Source of the DNA: Leptobrachium leishanense
Lineage: Eukaryota > Chordata > Amphibia > Anura > Megophryidae
Length of the DNA: 64,000 nucleotides
Direction of reading: 5' to 3'
Assembly (NCBI GenBank): GCA_009667805.1
Contig: CM019064.1
Coordinates: forward strand, 380,367,120-380,431,119
Part shown: piece by piece, positions 1 to 13,341 of the stretch
How the letters are laid out: each line of letters starts with the position of its first letter
Numbering within the stretch: the first letter of the stretch is position 1
Position numbers and translations under genes: made by a program
The notes under the pieces: model-generated
The model's database searches: none
The model's input: only the letters and a program-made list of their open reading frames with translations
Told to the model about the DNA's origin: nothing

Positions 1-565
1 TATACATGACAAATGGATAATATCATTACTTTGGAACAAATAATAAATAGATAAGAAAAAATATATTTCATGTTTGTGTGTTTGTTTTTTACATGACATT
101 TTACACGGCCATGTTTGGTATCATTAGAAAGGGCAGACTCTGACCTGAACTGACCTGTCCAATGACATCTAACATGACATTGTGGGGTGTAAAAAATGAA
201 AATACAGGGATTCAAAGTAACATTGCTCTCCTCGCAACGGTGAAGTGGCTTGTGTTTTAGATGGACCAATGTGTAATAACGCTTTCTGCCATCCCTTCCA
301 CATTTGGTCTCGGCGTGGGAAATGAGAAGATGAGTTTGTGCAGTGGCATTGCTTGCTTTACAAGTAAAAGCACATAATGCCACGGCCTTTTGAAATGAGA
401 AAAACTATTCTATTTTTACCCTCACAGCAGTACGGCGGTTTAGGTTTTCATTGAACCTGTCAGGGTGGCACCAGGCGTGATCCGAGGTGAGACCCATAGT
501 TCGGTATATATCCCAGGTGTTGGGGTTAAACGGGTTAATAAAGGCACTGGATAAAATGATGCAGG
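1..565. other. unclassified, repeat-derived sequence
   Basis: No coding exon is recognisable. The stretch at 262-310 resembles 3776-3825, and a loose inverted pair lies around 340-405 (GTGGCAT / ATGCCAC). It therefore looks like a decayed copy of the hairpin-rich TTAA-type repeat found at 3.75-4.33 kb and 55.6-56.8 kb. The assignment is by eye only. Confidence 0.3.
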
Positions 566-2184
<1,619 letters not shown>

Positions 2185-2272
2185 TATATGTATATCGAAG
2201 CTGTGGCAGATGATGAACACAGAGTTTGATAACAGCAGGTAAGAAACCAGTAAGCACAACAGTGATATTTGG

Positions 2273-2307
<35 letters not shown>

Positions 2308-2458
2308 CAGATTCTGCAGCACAGGTACAGCTGAATAAAACACAGTCTCTAGTAACCGCAGATATGGTAACAGTTGGCACCACGGTGATCCTTGGGAATA
2401 TCTCCAAGTACTGCAGCATGTGGCGCACAGAGATGATCAGGTACAGCTGAATAACACA
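2185..2458. repeat. tandem repeat, about 115 bp unit (left part)
   Basis: Two diverged units begin near 2218 (ACACAGAGTTTGATAACAGC) and 2340 (ACACAGTCTCTAGTAACCGC). Each continues with a GTGAT..TTGG(C/G)AAT..ATCTCCA..TGCAGCA core. A third unit begins at about 2455 and is interrupted by a MITE at 2459-3351. Two further starts follow after the MITE. Confidence 0.6.
2275..2304. repeat. (AT)n microsatellite
   Basis: About 15 uninterrupted AT units lie inside a unit of the 115 bp tandem repeat. Confidence 0.9.
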
Positions 2459-3351
2459 CAGGGTAATTCAAAGAGATTCAAAAAGTCACTGCACGTTCGG
2501 TGACTTTTCGTTCTCTTCAATTCGGTTCCTTTTGCCGATCCCATTTCGGTGACCCTGCGGTCTATTCAGCAAGCACCACAGGGCCCCCGAATTGCAGGGA
2601 AAAGCTGCCGCAAACCTGACGAAAACTAACCGCAAAACCCAGCGAATGCACGCCAAAAACCCTCAAAAACATCTGGATTAACCTGCCGAAAACCACAGAA
2701 AAACCTGAGCAGGAGTCGATCACACGCAGCGAAGCCACCGGAAAAAGCCGAGACCGCAGAAGAGAGAAGTGAATAAATTAGCAAAACAGTTTGCATGAAT
2801 GATTGAAAAGTGAAAAGCTGTTTGCAAAGAAACTACTGAGCGAAAATGTCTGAAATTTGCATATGAGGTCCAGGAAATGATAATAAAAAGGGCTGTTACA
2901 GAAAAATAAAGTTAAAAAAAGAAATATCGGAATTTAAAAAAAAATCCAGAAAAGTGCTTAAAATATCCTAAAAAAAATCTATAAATAAAGAGACGCATTA
3001 CTGCAGCATTTTATAATGAAGGGTTTATTAGATATTGCATTAAAACGGAAATATTTTTAACATTGAAGCCTATGGGATTCTACTGAATAAATTTGCCGAA
3101 TTAAACCACTGAATGGCAGGGCATTTCTGGAATCTATCACTGCTGGTTTTTGTTCTCTGAATAGCTGTAGCAGTGCTTTTTCATGGGGATTTCACCGCCC
3201 TCGAACAGGCACCGTATGTGCAGGCAATTCGCCAGGATTTGGCGAATTGCCTGCTCTCTGGATAGCCGAATGGCCAAGAAAGGTAACGAACGCTGATTTT
3301 CAGCGTTTGGTTACATTTCTGAAGCAATTCGGATCTCTTTGAATTACCCTG
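2459..3351 (+). mobile_element. MITE, CAGGGTTATCC family, copy 1
   Basis: This is a non-autonomous DNA element of about 0.9 kb with inverted ends (CAGGGTAATTCAAAGAGATT and its complement). It is flanked by ACA on both sides (2456-2458 and 3352-3354), a 3 bp target duplication. Each end carries a hairpin, such as GAAAAGTCACTGCACG with its partner just inside the left end. The interior is A/T-rich and non-coding. Other copies lie at 13724, 43853 and 45146, and a related longer one at 24537. The 3 bp duplications (ACA, CTA, ATA) do not fit the TTA/TAA preference of Harbinger, so I leave the superfamily open. Confidence 0.8.
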
Positions 3352-3750
3352 ACAGTCTCTGGAAACAGCAGATATGGTAACTGTTGCAGCACAGTGATCC
3401 TTGGCAATCTCTCCAGGTGCTGCAGAATGGAGTGCCCAGCGATAGAGGAATAAGCACAGTCTCTAGTAGCAGATATGGTACCTGGAACCACAGCGGTGGT
3501 TTACATCAGAAACTGGATACTTGGAGAAACAGACGGGAAAAAGCAGGAACTAGGAATGCAGTAATATACAGGAGCTCTGGAGGGAGACCTTCTCGTTAGC
3601 AATGCAGTATGAACAATGCCAGAGCCATGAGGAAAGGGCGTGACCTAGTTAAATACAAAACACATAGGTGATCTGACAAGGAAACCCTGGAGTGGAGGCG
3701 GACAGGGAGTGGTACTAGGGAAACTGCGGCCCAGACTTGCCACAATCAGG
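3352..3750. repeat. tandem repeat remainder and unclassified sequence
   Basis: The 115 bp tandem repeat resumes at 3352 (ACAGTCTCTGGAAACAGCAG) and again at 3456 (CACAGTCTCTAGTAGCAGAT). The rest, to 3750, contains nothing recognised. Confidence 0.5.
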
Positions 3751-3759
3751 CTCCAAGGG

Positions 3760-4332
3760 CTGGGGCATGACAGAACCAATGCGTAATAACACATTGTGCC
3801 ATCGCCTTCACACTTGCTTCATTGTGGGAAATAAGGAGGTGAGTTACTGCAGCATCATTGTTCATGTTCCACTTGAAAAGTGAACAATAATGCTGCATTA
3901 GGGGTGATAAAAAATATATTTTTTTAATTTTATGTATAGCCTCGTCACACTTGGTATCTCTGGAAAGGCCATCCTCTGGCCTTTCCAAAGATACCTTGCA
4001 TGTCCCTCTCCCTATACTTCAGGAGTTAGGGGTGTCCAAAGGACCCCTGTATCTCCGTCATTGGAAATTACCATCTCGGCCATGGGGGGCAGTCTCTTTC
4101 TGATGTCATCATGCGTGATGATGTCAGTGGGTGGGCGGAGGTCAAGATGAAAAGCCCTCGTCAGGAGAACACCGCAGTTGGCACCAGATCGGCATCGAGC
4201 AGCAGGGCTGTGACAACACGATGAAAGCATCCTACGCGGGAAAGCGGAGGACACACTTAGCGCGTCGTCCACAGCCAAGCTGTTAAGGGCATAAAAGTGA
4301 ACTCTGTTTTTTAATAGAGTATCCCTTTAATC
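3760..4332. repeat. hairpin-rich TTAA-type DNA repeat, decayed
   Basis: Paired arms include CAGCATCATTGTTC / GAACAATAATGCTG (about 3851-3896), GGCCATCC / GGCCTTTCC around 3967-3985, and GATGTCATCATGC / GTGATGATGTC (about 4099-4125). The right end (GAGTATCCCTTTAA, 4317-4330) has TTAA. The same architecture is seen at 55561-56795. No coding sequence. Confidence 0.5.
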
Positions 4333-4876
4333 ACATATGCGATAACAACAGTGTAAAAACTGCAACCAGAAAGGTGAATGTCAAAAGGAAATCAATTGAA
4401 AAACAAAATATGCTAATAATTTCATTGCAAAACATAGTCCTGATGTCTGTGCGTACAATATAGCTGAACAGTGCCTCTGTCCTGATAGTTGCCTTATCTG
4501 CTTAATGCAAGGATGGGAAGGAAGGAAAGAGGTTTTGACAGGGGAGGACCTCCATATGAGCATATGTTAGATCTTGCAAAAAAAAAAGTATGAATATAAG
4601 AGGAGTGTGGAAAAAGATGAAACAGAAAATGTGTCATGACTTTAACAAATGTAATTTAGAAGCTTTTTTAATCTATTAGTATACACATGAGGTGTGTGTG
4701 GGGGGAAACTCTGCAAGGAAAGAATCTGTTTGAAAATCTGCATGCGTCACAATCTATACCATCCTCACATCAAGTTCAGAAGCGATTCCGATGCTGGGTC
4801 CATTTCAAAAATGTCTCTCTTTAATGTTGTTGCATTTTGTTTTCTCCTATAGGAGTTCCCAAACCATTGTCTATTT
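4333..4876. other. no recognised feature
   Basis: Only short, non-conserved frames are present, and no repeat family is recognised. Confidence 0.4.
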
Positions 4877-5060
4877 CAGTGGTTCCCAACCGCGGTCCTC
4901 AAGTACCCCCAACAGGTCAGGTGTTCCAGATAACCGAAGCGCAGCACAGGTGATATGATTTGCTGTTCAGTGATTGCATGATTCAGTCTGTATTTCCCCA
5001 AGGTGATCCTCAAAACCTGGCCTGTTGGGGGGACTTGTGGACTGCGGTTGGGAACCACTG
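4877..5060. mobile_element. hAT-like MITE
   Basis: This 184 bp element has ends CAGTGGTTCCCAACC and GGTTGGGAACCACTG, which are perfect inverted repeats. The flanks GTCTATTT and GTCTATAT form an 8 bp duplication with one mismatch. CAGNG ends with 8 bp duplications are typical of hAT elements. A diverged relative lies at 21135-21318. Confidence 0.85.
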
Positions 5061-5223
5061 GTCTATATAACGTCTTGGGGCGGACCCATTTTTGTTTTTC
5101 TTAAAATTCTTTCACCTCATCATTGAGGTAGATCTATGAACTGCATTTTTGCTCCTGGGGGGTTGCGCAAAAGGGAGTATCTGCCCTGGGTGCCAAATAC
5201 TCTAAGTACACCTCTGTCTTTTA

Positions 5224-5957
5224 GAAACATAGAAAAATGTCGGCAGATAAGAACCTTTCGGCCCATCTAGTCTGCCCAATTACATGGATACTTTATCTGG
5301 ATTTATCTTTTGTTTAGGATAGCCTTATGCCTATCCCATGCCTGCTTAAATTCAATTACTGTTTTTGCCTCTACCACTTCTACTGGAAGGCTGTTCCATG
5401 TATCCACCACCCTCTCAGTAAAATAATGCTTCCTGATGTTACTTTTAAACCTTTGCCCCTCTAAGACTATGTCCTCTTGTTTTGCTACTTTGTTTCCTTT
5501 TAAATATACTCCCTTCCTCTACCTTGTGGATTCCCTTTACGTATTTAAATGTTTCTATCATATCTCCTCTGTCTCGTCTTTTTTCCAAGCTATACATGTT
5601 AAGATCATTAAGCCTTTCCTGGTAACTTTTCTCCTTCAAGCCGTACACCATTTTAGTAGCCCTTCTCTGAACTCTCTCTAAGATGTCTATATCCTTCTGG
5701 AGATACGGTCTCCAGTACTGCACACAGTACTCCAAGTGAGGTCTCACCAGTGCTCTGTACAGTGGCATGAGCACTTCCCTTTTCCTACTGCTAATACCTC
5801 TCCCTACACAACCAAGCATTCTGCCAGCATTTCCTGCTGCTCTATTACATTGACTGCTTACCTTTAGATCCTCTGAAATAATAACCCCTAAATCCCTTTC
5901 CTCAGATGTTGAGGTTAGGACTGTATCAAATATTCTATATACATACATAAAATACAC
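5224..5957 (-). mobile_element. CR1-like LINE, 3' end (5'-truncated)
   Basis: On the minus strand an open stretch (5957-5445, about 170 codons) encodes the region C-terminal to the reverse transcriptase of a CR1/jockey-type LINE. It contains RDLGVIISEDLK, the LYRALVRPHLEYCVQYW motif and LERVQRRATKMV. It is followed by a 220 bp 3' tail that ends near 5224. A second, highly similar copy is at 46197-46831 inside the provirus. The 5' part, including the RT core and endonuclease, is absent, as is usual for truncated LINE insertions. The exact clade (CR1, L2 or relative) is not settled by eye. Confidence 0.75.
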
Positions 5958-6055
5958 ATTATTTTAGCCTAGTTTTCAGGTTGATGAGATTAGCTATTTA
6001 GATTTTTCTGTACACCTTTGCATTTGGTAATATAAATTATCAATTTTTAGCTCAA

Positions 6056-6612
6056 TCTCTACTTTTTAAAGAGACAACTTTATTGTTTTACAGTGATCAG
6101 GATGTGTAACGCCTACGCCACAGCTCCCGTGATCTGGGTGATCCGGTGAAATTGCGGGGTGAAGTGGAGGAGTTTCCTCCATCCCACCCAGCGACACTAG
6201 AAGCCGTGATTTTTGAATTTCCTGGCTGCTGGTCACCAGGTCAGTCATTGATGCAGTCAGCATGGTGCTCATGTCACCCTCTCTGAAATGACCCGCTGAA
6301 GCAAGCTGTCTCAGAGAGGCTCTGATCCATCGCTCTGCAAAGACGCTATGGAACTTGAGTACGGAAAGTGCGCAGGTTCTGTAGCGGTGCACAATTTGCA
6401 ATTTCTAAGTTGTATAGGAGCACAAATTGTGCAGAAAAGCTTCCTGGTTTGGGAGTCCCTGAGCTAAAGAGGAGGAGCTGCGTGTGGTGAGGGACAAAAG
6501 GTGAGTGAAATCACCTAAAACAAAAAAATAATTGGACAGAGGTTGTCAGCCTCTGTCCACTTATTTAAGGACAAGAAAAAAAGGGTACTCTATTTTCAAT
6601 AGAGTATCCCTC
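6056..6612. repeat. Kolobok/T2-like non-autonomous repeat
   Basis: The left end reads TTTTTAAAGAGACAACTTT and the right end AATAGAGTATCCCTCCC, a decayed TTAAAGGGATA-type inverted pair. The interior resembles 19140-19570: GGTCACCAGGTC versus GGTCACAGGTG, a block around ACAATTTG, and a downstream AAAAGGTGAGT block. Non-coding. Confidence 0.45.
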
Positions 6613-7145
6613 CCAAGTAAAAAAAAAATAGCACTATTATGACTGGGATAACATTTCTATGGTTTACTATCGGAAGGATGCAGGTGTTTTAACATGTTAA
6701 AAAAAGACACAAGGGGTTATTCACAGAGCCTGTCCAATTTGGCAGCGAACAATTTTGGGTGCTCCAAATTCGGCCACAAACAAATTCAATTATCCTGCCC
6801 AAAATGGACTGCCGTTTTCCCTAAACTAGGGTTAGAAAATAGGGTTAGAGTTAAAAATTTAGTAGTTCTGTGCATTTCCATTAGTTTGCGTTTCATCCGA
6901 ATTTATTTTCTGAAAAATATTGGTTTATCAATCCAAATCGACAAATCTGAAAATGTTATGTTCCATAATTTGCCAAGGTGAAACTTTAGTCTGTGCAAAT
7001 GTCTATAAATTAGGGTACTAGTTGAGCTTCTTTTAGGTTTAAGGTTACAGTTTGATGTGACCCTAATAGTCTGCTCCATTTTCGCATAATTTTTAGGCAA
7101 AAGATTCTGCAAGTTTGTTTGAGGCAAAAAGGTATTTACCAAATC
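6613..7145. other. fragment of a GGGTTATTCACAGAG element
   Basis: The sequence from 6714 (GGGGTTATTCACAGAG) resembles the left end of the element at 24537. The remainder is unrecognised and non-coding. Confidence 0.35.
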
Positions 7146-7615
7146 AGGCCGGCGTCAGACGAACGCAGTGATCACGTCCGTGTTGCCGCACAGTTTAACG
7201 TCCGTCGTAGCATAGAATTATGATCAATAGAGACCCACACACGAAGTACATGCGCACCGAACTGCGCACGCACAACACACGTGGCAAACGGATGCAAGTT
7301 AGGCAAGAACGTAAGACCGCTACCATGGACGCGCAGAGTGCACCATGTCCGCGTAGTGGCCTGTGTGCATTATGCTGCGACGTCAGACGCAGCGCATTTG
7401 CGACGTCCATAACGTTGACGCTCAGAGGTTTTTATGGTCTGGCTGATTGTACCTGTATTTTTATTATAATTAATCTTGATTCCCATATTTTCCTTTTTTT
7501 TCTACATCCGTTAAAAAAACAGACCGTGTGGTGTCTACAGTATCTTCCGTCAGTACGTCTGTCCGTTATGCACACACGCAGAGTGCGATCAGACTGCGTT
7601 CATCTGACATTAACC
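7146..7615. mobile_element. Harbinger-like MITE, diverged copy
   Basis: Starts GGCCGGCGTCAGACGAACGC and ends near GCGTTCATCTGACATTAACC. The ends and the CpG-rich interior (GCACACACG..GTGCG) resemble the MITEs at 12264-12686 and 18266-18692. Confidence 0.5.
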
Positions 7616-7769
7616 TCAGTCCTTCTGCTCTGCCAGTGTTATTTCTGTTTTAACGTGATATCATGCTATAATTTAATCATAATATCAAAGGTACACATAT
7701 CATAAATGAATGATCAATAATAAATTAATGATAATAATGAAAATAAAAATAAGTAAAATGTCTTAACAA

Positions 7770-8849
7770 AGCCTAAAAAAGCCACTTTATTAGGTACACC
7801 TTGCTAGTACCAGGTTGGACCCCCTTTTGCCTTCAGAACTGCCTTAATTCCTCATGACATAGATTAAACAAGATGTTGGAAACATTCCTCAGGTTTTGGT
7901 CCATATTGACATTTTCGCATCATGCAGTTGCTGCAGATTTGTCGGTTGCACATACATGATACAAATTCCCCCGTTCCACCACATCCCAAAGGTGCTCTGT
8001 TAGATTGAGATCTGGTGACTGTGGAGGCCAATGGAGTGCAGTGAACTCATTGTCATGTTCAAGAAACCAGTTTGAGATGATTTGAGCTTTGTGACATGAT
8101 GCATTATCCTGCTGGAAGTAGCCATCAGAAGATGGTTACACTGTGGTCATAAAGGGATGGACATGGTCAACAACAATACTCAGGTAGGCCGTGGCATTTA
8201 AACAATGCTCAATTGGTATTAAGGGGCCCAAAGTGTGTCAAGAAAATATCCCCCACACCATTACACTACCAGCCTGAAATGTTGGTACAGTTGGACAGTA
8301 TGGATCCAGGCTTTCATGTTGTTTACGCAACATTCTGACCCTACCATCTGAATGTCGCAGCTAAAATCGAGACTCCTACAACCAGGCAACCTGCTGTGGC
8401 CCATCTGCTTCAAGGTTGGACGTGTTGTGCGTTCAGAGATGGCATTCTGCATACTTTGTTGTAATGAGTGTTTTTTTGAGTTACTGTCACCTTTCTATCA
8501 TCTTAAATCAGTCTGCCCGTTGACCCCTGACATCAACGAGGCATTTTCATCCACACAACTGCCGCTCACTGGATATTTTCTCTTTTTCCGACCATTCTCT
8601 ATAAACCCTAGAGATGATTGTGTGTGAAAATCCCAGTAGATTAGCAGTTTTTGAAATACCAGCCCGTCTGGTACCAACAACCATGGCACGTTCAAAGTCA
8701 CTTAAACCCCTTTTTTTCCCCATTCTGATGCTTGGTTTGATCTTCAGAAAGTCGGCTTCACGTCTAGATACCTAAAGGCATTGATTAGCTGCCAATTTGT
8801 GTTATGCAATTGAACAGATGTACATAATAAAGTGACCGGTGAGTGTATA
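7770..8849 (-). mobile_element. decayed Tc1-like transposon
   Basis: Terminal inverted repeats: the left end has GCCACTTTATTAGGTACACC and the right end AATAAAGTGACCGGTGAGTG. This is a Tc1 family that I recognise as widespread in fish and amphibians. The minus strand carries a ruined transposase, including blocks for the PxxNPIE-type region around 7990-8020 (CATCCCAAAGGTGCTCTGTTAGATTGAG read on +). No frame longer than about 90 codons remains, and an internal segment is missing between about 8390 and 8400. Non-functional. Confidence 0.75.
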
Positions 8850-10189
8850 AGAGCCCTCATATTATATAGTTACAGAGTGTGTCTAGTGTGCAGACTCACC
8901 CAAGTCATCAAGCCATAGAATAATATCCATAGCAGAAAACATAACATTTTCTGAAAGAATCTTTATATTAATATTTATTTCATATAATTCATCAGCAAAA
9001 TCGCGATAAATAAAAACACATGCCGTTTATAACTCTGCATGAATCTGCTAAGTACATTAACAATGTCAGCAGAGTATTAACCCCTAGGTCTGGTAAGTGT
9101 CCCTATGCACCCTAATGTCTAGCCTACAACAAATACTGGGTTGGCCAACACAACACTTTCCATGGCTGCTCTATGGGCTTTGTTCTGTGTACCTGTATTA
9201 ATCATTCAAATGTCATTCTTTTTAGTGTTCCTATATTCCAGATTTCATAGTAAATCTATCATGGATAGATTCACTTTCCCTTTGATGTCTCATTAAGTAA
9301 TCATAAAGGGGTCAAGTCGTGCATTGCTTGCCAACATATAGTTCCTTCTATACTTGTTGAGGAGGAACTGAGTTACCTTTCGGGCCACACACTGTAGAGC
9401 TTTTAATAGGTCTTGGTCATGTTTCCTAAGCCATTAGAAATAAATGGTACACTTATGGTATTGATTCCAAATTTGCATGTAGGGTGGGGGGTTAAATTTA
9501 ACATGTCAATGGTTAATTAAGGAGCAAATATCTTGGAGAGATCCCACTCTTATTTTTTTAGGCCTAGATCCCTGGATCAACCCGATAACACATTCCTCGC
9601 TGATGTATCACTGACTACTATTTCCTTCAGTTTCAGCGGCGACCGCAACATGCTTCCTACTTAGCAGATGTTGTACATCGAGGGACAGCACACAGCTATG
9701 CCCGACTGCGCCCCTGTAGTGACGTCAACATAGGAGGGGTATCATCCTACAGGTCTGTTCGACATGCCCCTGAAAGTGATCGATAGGGTATTATTCAAAT
9801 ATATTCTATTCTGTGTTAGCGTAAAATAAATAAACATCATTTTTAGTTACTGATCAAATGAGCCTAACCTAACCTTGGGCACAATGTTATCACCTGGCCG
9901 GTATTCAAGGTTAACAAAGTAATTGTGGGTATTTTTGGGAGGTTGCTATGGGAATGATGCCATCTGCTTTTGCAAACATGACGCCATATAGAAAGACACA
10001 AATTCAGGTGCAGTCATTTTTTGAAGCGCAAAGAAGATTCGTCTGGAGTTGAAATTTTTCATAAGAAATTTGGCCTCACCTGAAAATTTTTGATTTGCTC
10101 CCGAATTGGAAAGTTTTTGGAAATTATTGAATTTCCCGCTAGAGTTAGGTTACTATTGGTCTTTGGCACAAGCAAAAAACATTGAGCCC
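8850..10189. other. no recognised feature
   Basis: This is A/T-rich intergenic sequence with no frame, repeat end or motif that I can support. Confidence 0.4.
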
Positions 10190-10665
10190 TATTCCATAGT
10201 TGACGGTAAAATAGAGACGGTAAGTCTGCACCTGCAGACTTTCCAATACAGTCTCCATTTTACCATCAAATTCCGGGGTAGGTGCTTTTTTAGCACCTCG
10301 CCCGGCAATGAAGTGCAAAGCTGACGGATACCTGCAGTGGTGCTCCGTGCTGCTGCGACTATCGGCTCGTGGAGTCCATAGGGCTCTGTGGAGCTTTGCG
10401 TATCCTGGCCACAAGCTCTACGTAAGCTCGCTCTCGCAGCACCCCAGAATGATCGCGGAGGGAGACTAAGAACTATGTGTTCCTAGTCTCACTCTGCTCC
10501 TGTTGAAAAGAAGTGTAAATCGTCCCGCCCTTTTCACCGCGTGATAAGAGGTAAGTATGGGATTTACTGGGGGGGGGGGGTTTAGAGAGTGTTATATGAT
10601 AACACCAGCCTTTAGGAGCCGGTATTTTTCAGTGAAATACCATCTCCTGTGTGGAAACGCAGTCT
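10190..10665. repeat. non-autonomous repeat with foldback start
   Basis: A hairpin at about 10205-10265 pairs GGTAAAATAGAGACGG with a CCNTTTTACC-type arm. Blocks at 10370-10560 (GAGACTAAGAACTATGTGTTCC) recur at 14690-14950 (GATACTGAGAACTATTTGTTCC), so this is a dispersed repeat. A run of 10 G follows at 10570. Confidence 0.45.
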
Positions 10666-10675
10666 ACTTTGCAAG

Positions 10676-10722
10676 GCTCCTGAGGAAGCTGCCATATTTA
10701 GGCAGTGAAACGCGTGTTGAGC
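10676..10722 (+). ncRNA. hammerhead-ribozyme-like motif (Penelope type)
   Basis: The order of parts fits a type I hammerhead: GCTC (stem I), CTGAGGA (fits CUGANGA), a stem-loop CTGCC-ATATTTA-GGCAG, GAAA, ACGCGT, a GTT cleavage triplet and GAGC closing stem I. One extra base next to stem II departs from the canonical core. Penelope-like retroelements are known to carry hammerheads. Similar motifs are at 26326 and 57894. Confidence 0.45.
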
Positions 10723-11649
10723 ATTTTTATATCTGACTATATCCTGGCAACCCACCACCTAATTAATTGCTTAGGGGGTATCCTATCTAGCAAGTATTGG
10801 TGCAATTGCAGTCTAGGTTTGGTCCCACTATAAGGAGTCCTGGTATATTGGATACCCCCCCCCCCCATCCTGATGAGAAGAAGTATAAAATTGTGTGGGT
10901 TTATTTGCCATAGATGGATATAGGCCAGAATTATTTGGGTCATTCATGGTTTTAATAGTTTTCACATAATAATATTACTATGAGTTCCTATTGACCTAAC
11001 CCTATTTACGCCCAACAGAGTATTTAAAGGCTATCTGAACTGATACTATTGGCATATTTCTGGTTGAGTTTGGTCTCACTTCAGGGAGACCTTTGCAATT
11101 TGGGGGGAATTATGGGATCAATCTCCCTGCAATAGCCAGTAAATTTATATGATATATACATGTGAAGCGCACCAATACAGTCGCCTAGCATCCCTTTGAG
11201 GGTACCTGCAATTCTTTGAGTTCCCCACTGGTGTTGCATACTATATATAATTTTCTCAGAGTACACCTTCATGGGTTGCAAACCACATAACTGCTCCCAC
11301 GCACTGTTTCTCTTTGAGTCTAATACATCATCACTGAGTGCCAGCACCATGGAATACTTAACCTACTGGAGCATTAGGAATTACTATATAACCACTCAAT
11401 GGACAACCATAGATTTAGCCCCCTCCTTGTAAAAATGAGAGGAGGAGAGAGGGCAACATGTGTAATTTTTAATAAGTTATTAAAGAAATATTTTAATATG
11501 TTTATTTTACTATATAATTTAGTCGGATATTTAAATTTATTTGTATGATATATAATTATTTTAATTAATATAATCATTTTTATAATGATAATAATAGTTT
11601 TAACACATTTATTTTAAATATGTAATTTATTTTAGTGCTACGGTTATTA
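10723..11649. other. no recognised gene; a C-run and A/T-rich tracts
   Basis: Contains (C)13 around 10854-10866 and an A/T-rich tract around 11460-11640. No conserved coding frame. Confidence 0.35.
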
Positions 11650-12260
11650 TGAGGGTTTAAGGGGTTAATCAAAGAGCACTGAACAGTGAATTTCACTGTA
11701 CGGTGCATTTTCATGGCAGTTCGGCTATTCAGAAAGCTGTCAATTTCCCAAATACTCGCGAACTGACAGAAATACGGTGCAGTTCATCTCAGATTGCCAA
11801 AATTTGACGACAGTGAAATTGGCCCATAGAAAAGTAATTTTTTATGTATTCGGAGAACGCCAAAATGGTGGCAAAATGCCCAGATTTTCGGTGGTTTAGT
11901 TCGACAGGTTTAAACAGGCGGATTCAATGTAAAAAAAAAAATATTAACAATTTTACCATTTTCTATTGAATGTTTTTTTCTTTTAAGTTTCAGCAAAAAA
12001 CCTTTTTATTTATTTCTTAGGTATTTTTATGGATTTTTTTAGGCAAAATTCTTGATTCCCATTTTTGTAATGGTGTTTTTTTTATTTTGTAACAGACCAT
12101 TGTATTATTTGTTATGACATTTTTTATTATTACCATGCATTTTTATGCATTTATATTGATTTAAATGCCTTTTAAAGAATAGCAGTTTTTTTTTTCCCTG
12201 CAGTTCGGCGGCATTCGGCTCAGGTGTTCGGTGAACATCTTCTCAGTGCCCAGGCCCAGA
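11650..12260. repeat. relative of the CAGGGTTATCC MITE family, truncated
   Basis: The left end GGGGTTAATCAAAGAGCACTG and the interior (GGTGCATTTTCATGGCAGTT, TTCGGCTATTCAG) resemble 24537 onward. The right end is not seen before the MITE at 12264. Confidence 0.5.
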
Positions 12261-12263
12261 TTA

Positions 12264-12686
12264 GGGCTGGGGTCAGACTAATGCATTTTTAACGTGCGTT
12301 TAGGCGCACTTTATCACGGCCGCCGTAGCAGCAAATGACGGGCAATGACTGCCAATATACGAAGTACGGCCTTTCGTGCGTCCGCGCAACGCAAGCGGCA
12401 AACGAACAAATTTTTTGGAGAACGCAGAACTGCTAGTACTGACGTACAGAGTGCGCTGCGTCCGCTAGCGGCGTGTTTGCGTGATTAGGAGACGGCAGAC
12501 GCTGCTAATGTCCGGCCTACATAATGTGCAGACGCAAAAAGTGTTTTATTGACGATCCGTAAAAAATCACGCACGAAAATGCGCATCGTATGACCATTTT
12601 CGCACATTCCGTGAAAAAATACGTCAATGCATTCGGACGCACTTTTTTACGGAAGACGCGAAAAATGCGTTTGTTTGACCCTAGCC
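12264..12686 (+). mobile_element. PIF/Harbinger-like MITE
   Basis: Inverted ends GGGCTGGGGTCAGAC and, on the other strand, GGCTAGGGTCAAAC are flanked by TTA (12261-12263) and TAA (12687-12689). The interior is CpG-rich with several GCGCA/TGCGC pairs and has no coding capacity. It is the same family as 18266-18692, which has TTA on both sides, the target type of Harbinger elements. Confidence 0.7.
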
Positions 12687-12689
12687 TAA

Positions 12690-13160
12690 GAGTTGATCCA
12701 ATTGTATGGAGATTGATTTGTTTACCTTAGTTCGGATGCTTAGTTCGCAGGCCGCACCTCTCCACAGTAGTCCGCTGCAGCCGCTCCTCTCTGCTGCTTA
12801 CTCTCAGCTGCAGCTTACTACTCGGGAGAGGTGCGGCTCGATTAATAATAGAAAAGAAAATCAATGCAGTGGACGCGACTAAGAGGAGAGATGAGCAGCC
12901 GGCGCAGTGTATGTGGGGGGCCGAGTTGCCGCACTTTGGGCCTCTGGGTCGGACTTGCCCCCTAAGCCAAAAGTTGCCAGTCAGCCCCTGGTTCAGCTGT
13001 TGGCTATTCTGAGTTTCAGATGTTTCCAAAGTTTTGAATCACCAATGTTCGCCTTAATTTCAATTTGGACCTAACCAAATCGCATATGTCAAAAAACAAA
13101 ATGCATTATCTATTGATGTTCTTAGACGCATTTATTTAATATTTTCTGCCTCATTTTCAG
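12690..13160. other. sequence upstream of nfe2 first coding exon
   Basis: Probably intron between a non-coding first exon and the first coding exon. The 3' end is a pyrimidine-rich acceptor (TTTTCTGCCTCATTTTCAG, ending at 13160). No promoter is recognisable here. Confidence 0.4.
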
Positions 13161-13215
13161 GTACCAAGTACTGAAGAAGAATTTAGATACCTTGAGGCTG
13201 ACAACAAATAGTATT

Positions 13216-13341
13216 ATGTCACCATGTCCTCCGAGATCACAGGAAAGTAATGCAGTCTTGCCCAATTTAATGGGAGACCAGAATGTCCAAGGTGACATGG
13301 ACCTTGCCTGGCAAGAAATCCTGTCCATTACGGAACTACAG
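13216..13341 (+). CDS. nfe2: NF-E2 p45, first coding exon
   Basis: Encodes the first 42 residues of the CNC-bZIP factor NF-E2 p45. The start MSPCPPRSQE and the block DLAWQEILSITELQ match the known N-terminus of vertebrate NFE2, whose transactivation segment has the same WQEI(M/L)SITELQ signature. A splice acceptor (TTTTCAG) ends at 13160, so 13161-13215 is 5' UTR. A donor (CAG|GTCAAT) follows codon 42 in phase 0. The ATG at 13216 is chosen over the earlier in-frame ATG at 13192 because it gives the conserved MSPCPP start. The exon joins 17066-18142. Confidence 0.9.
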
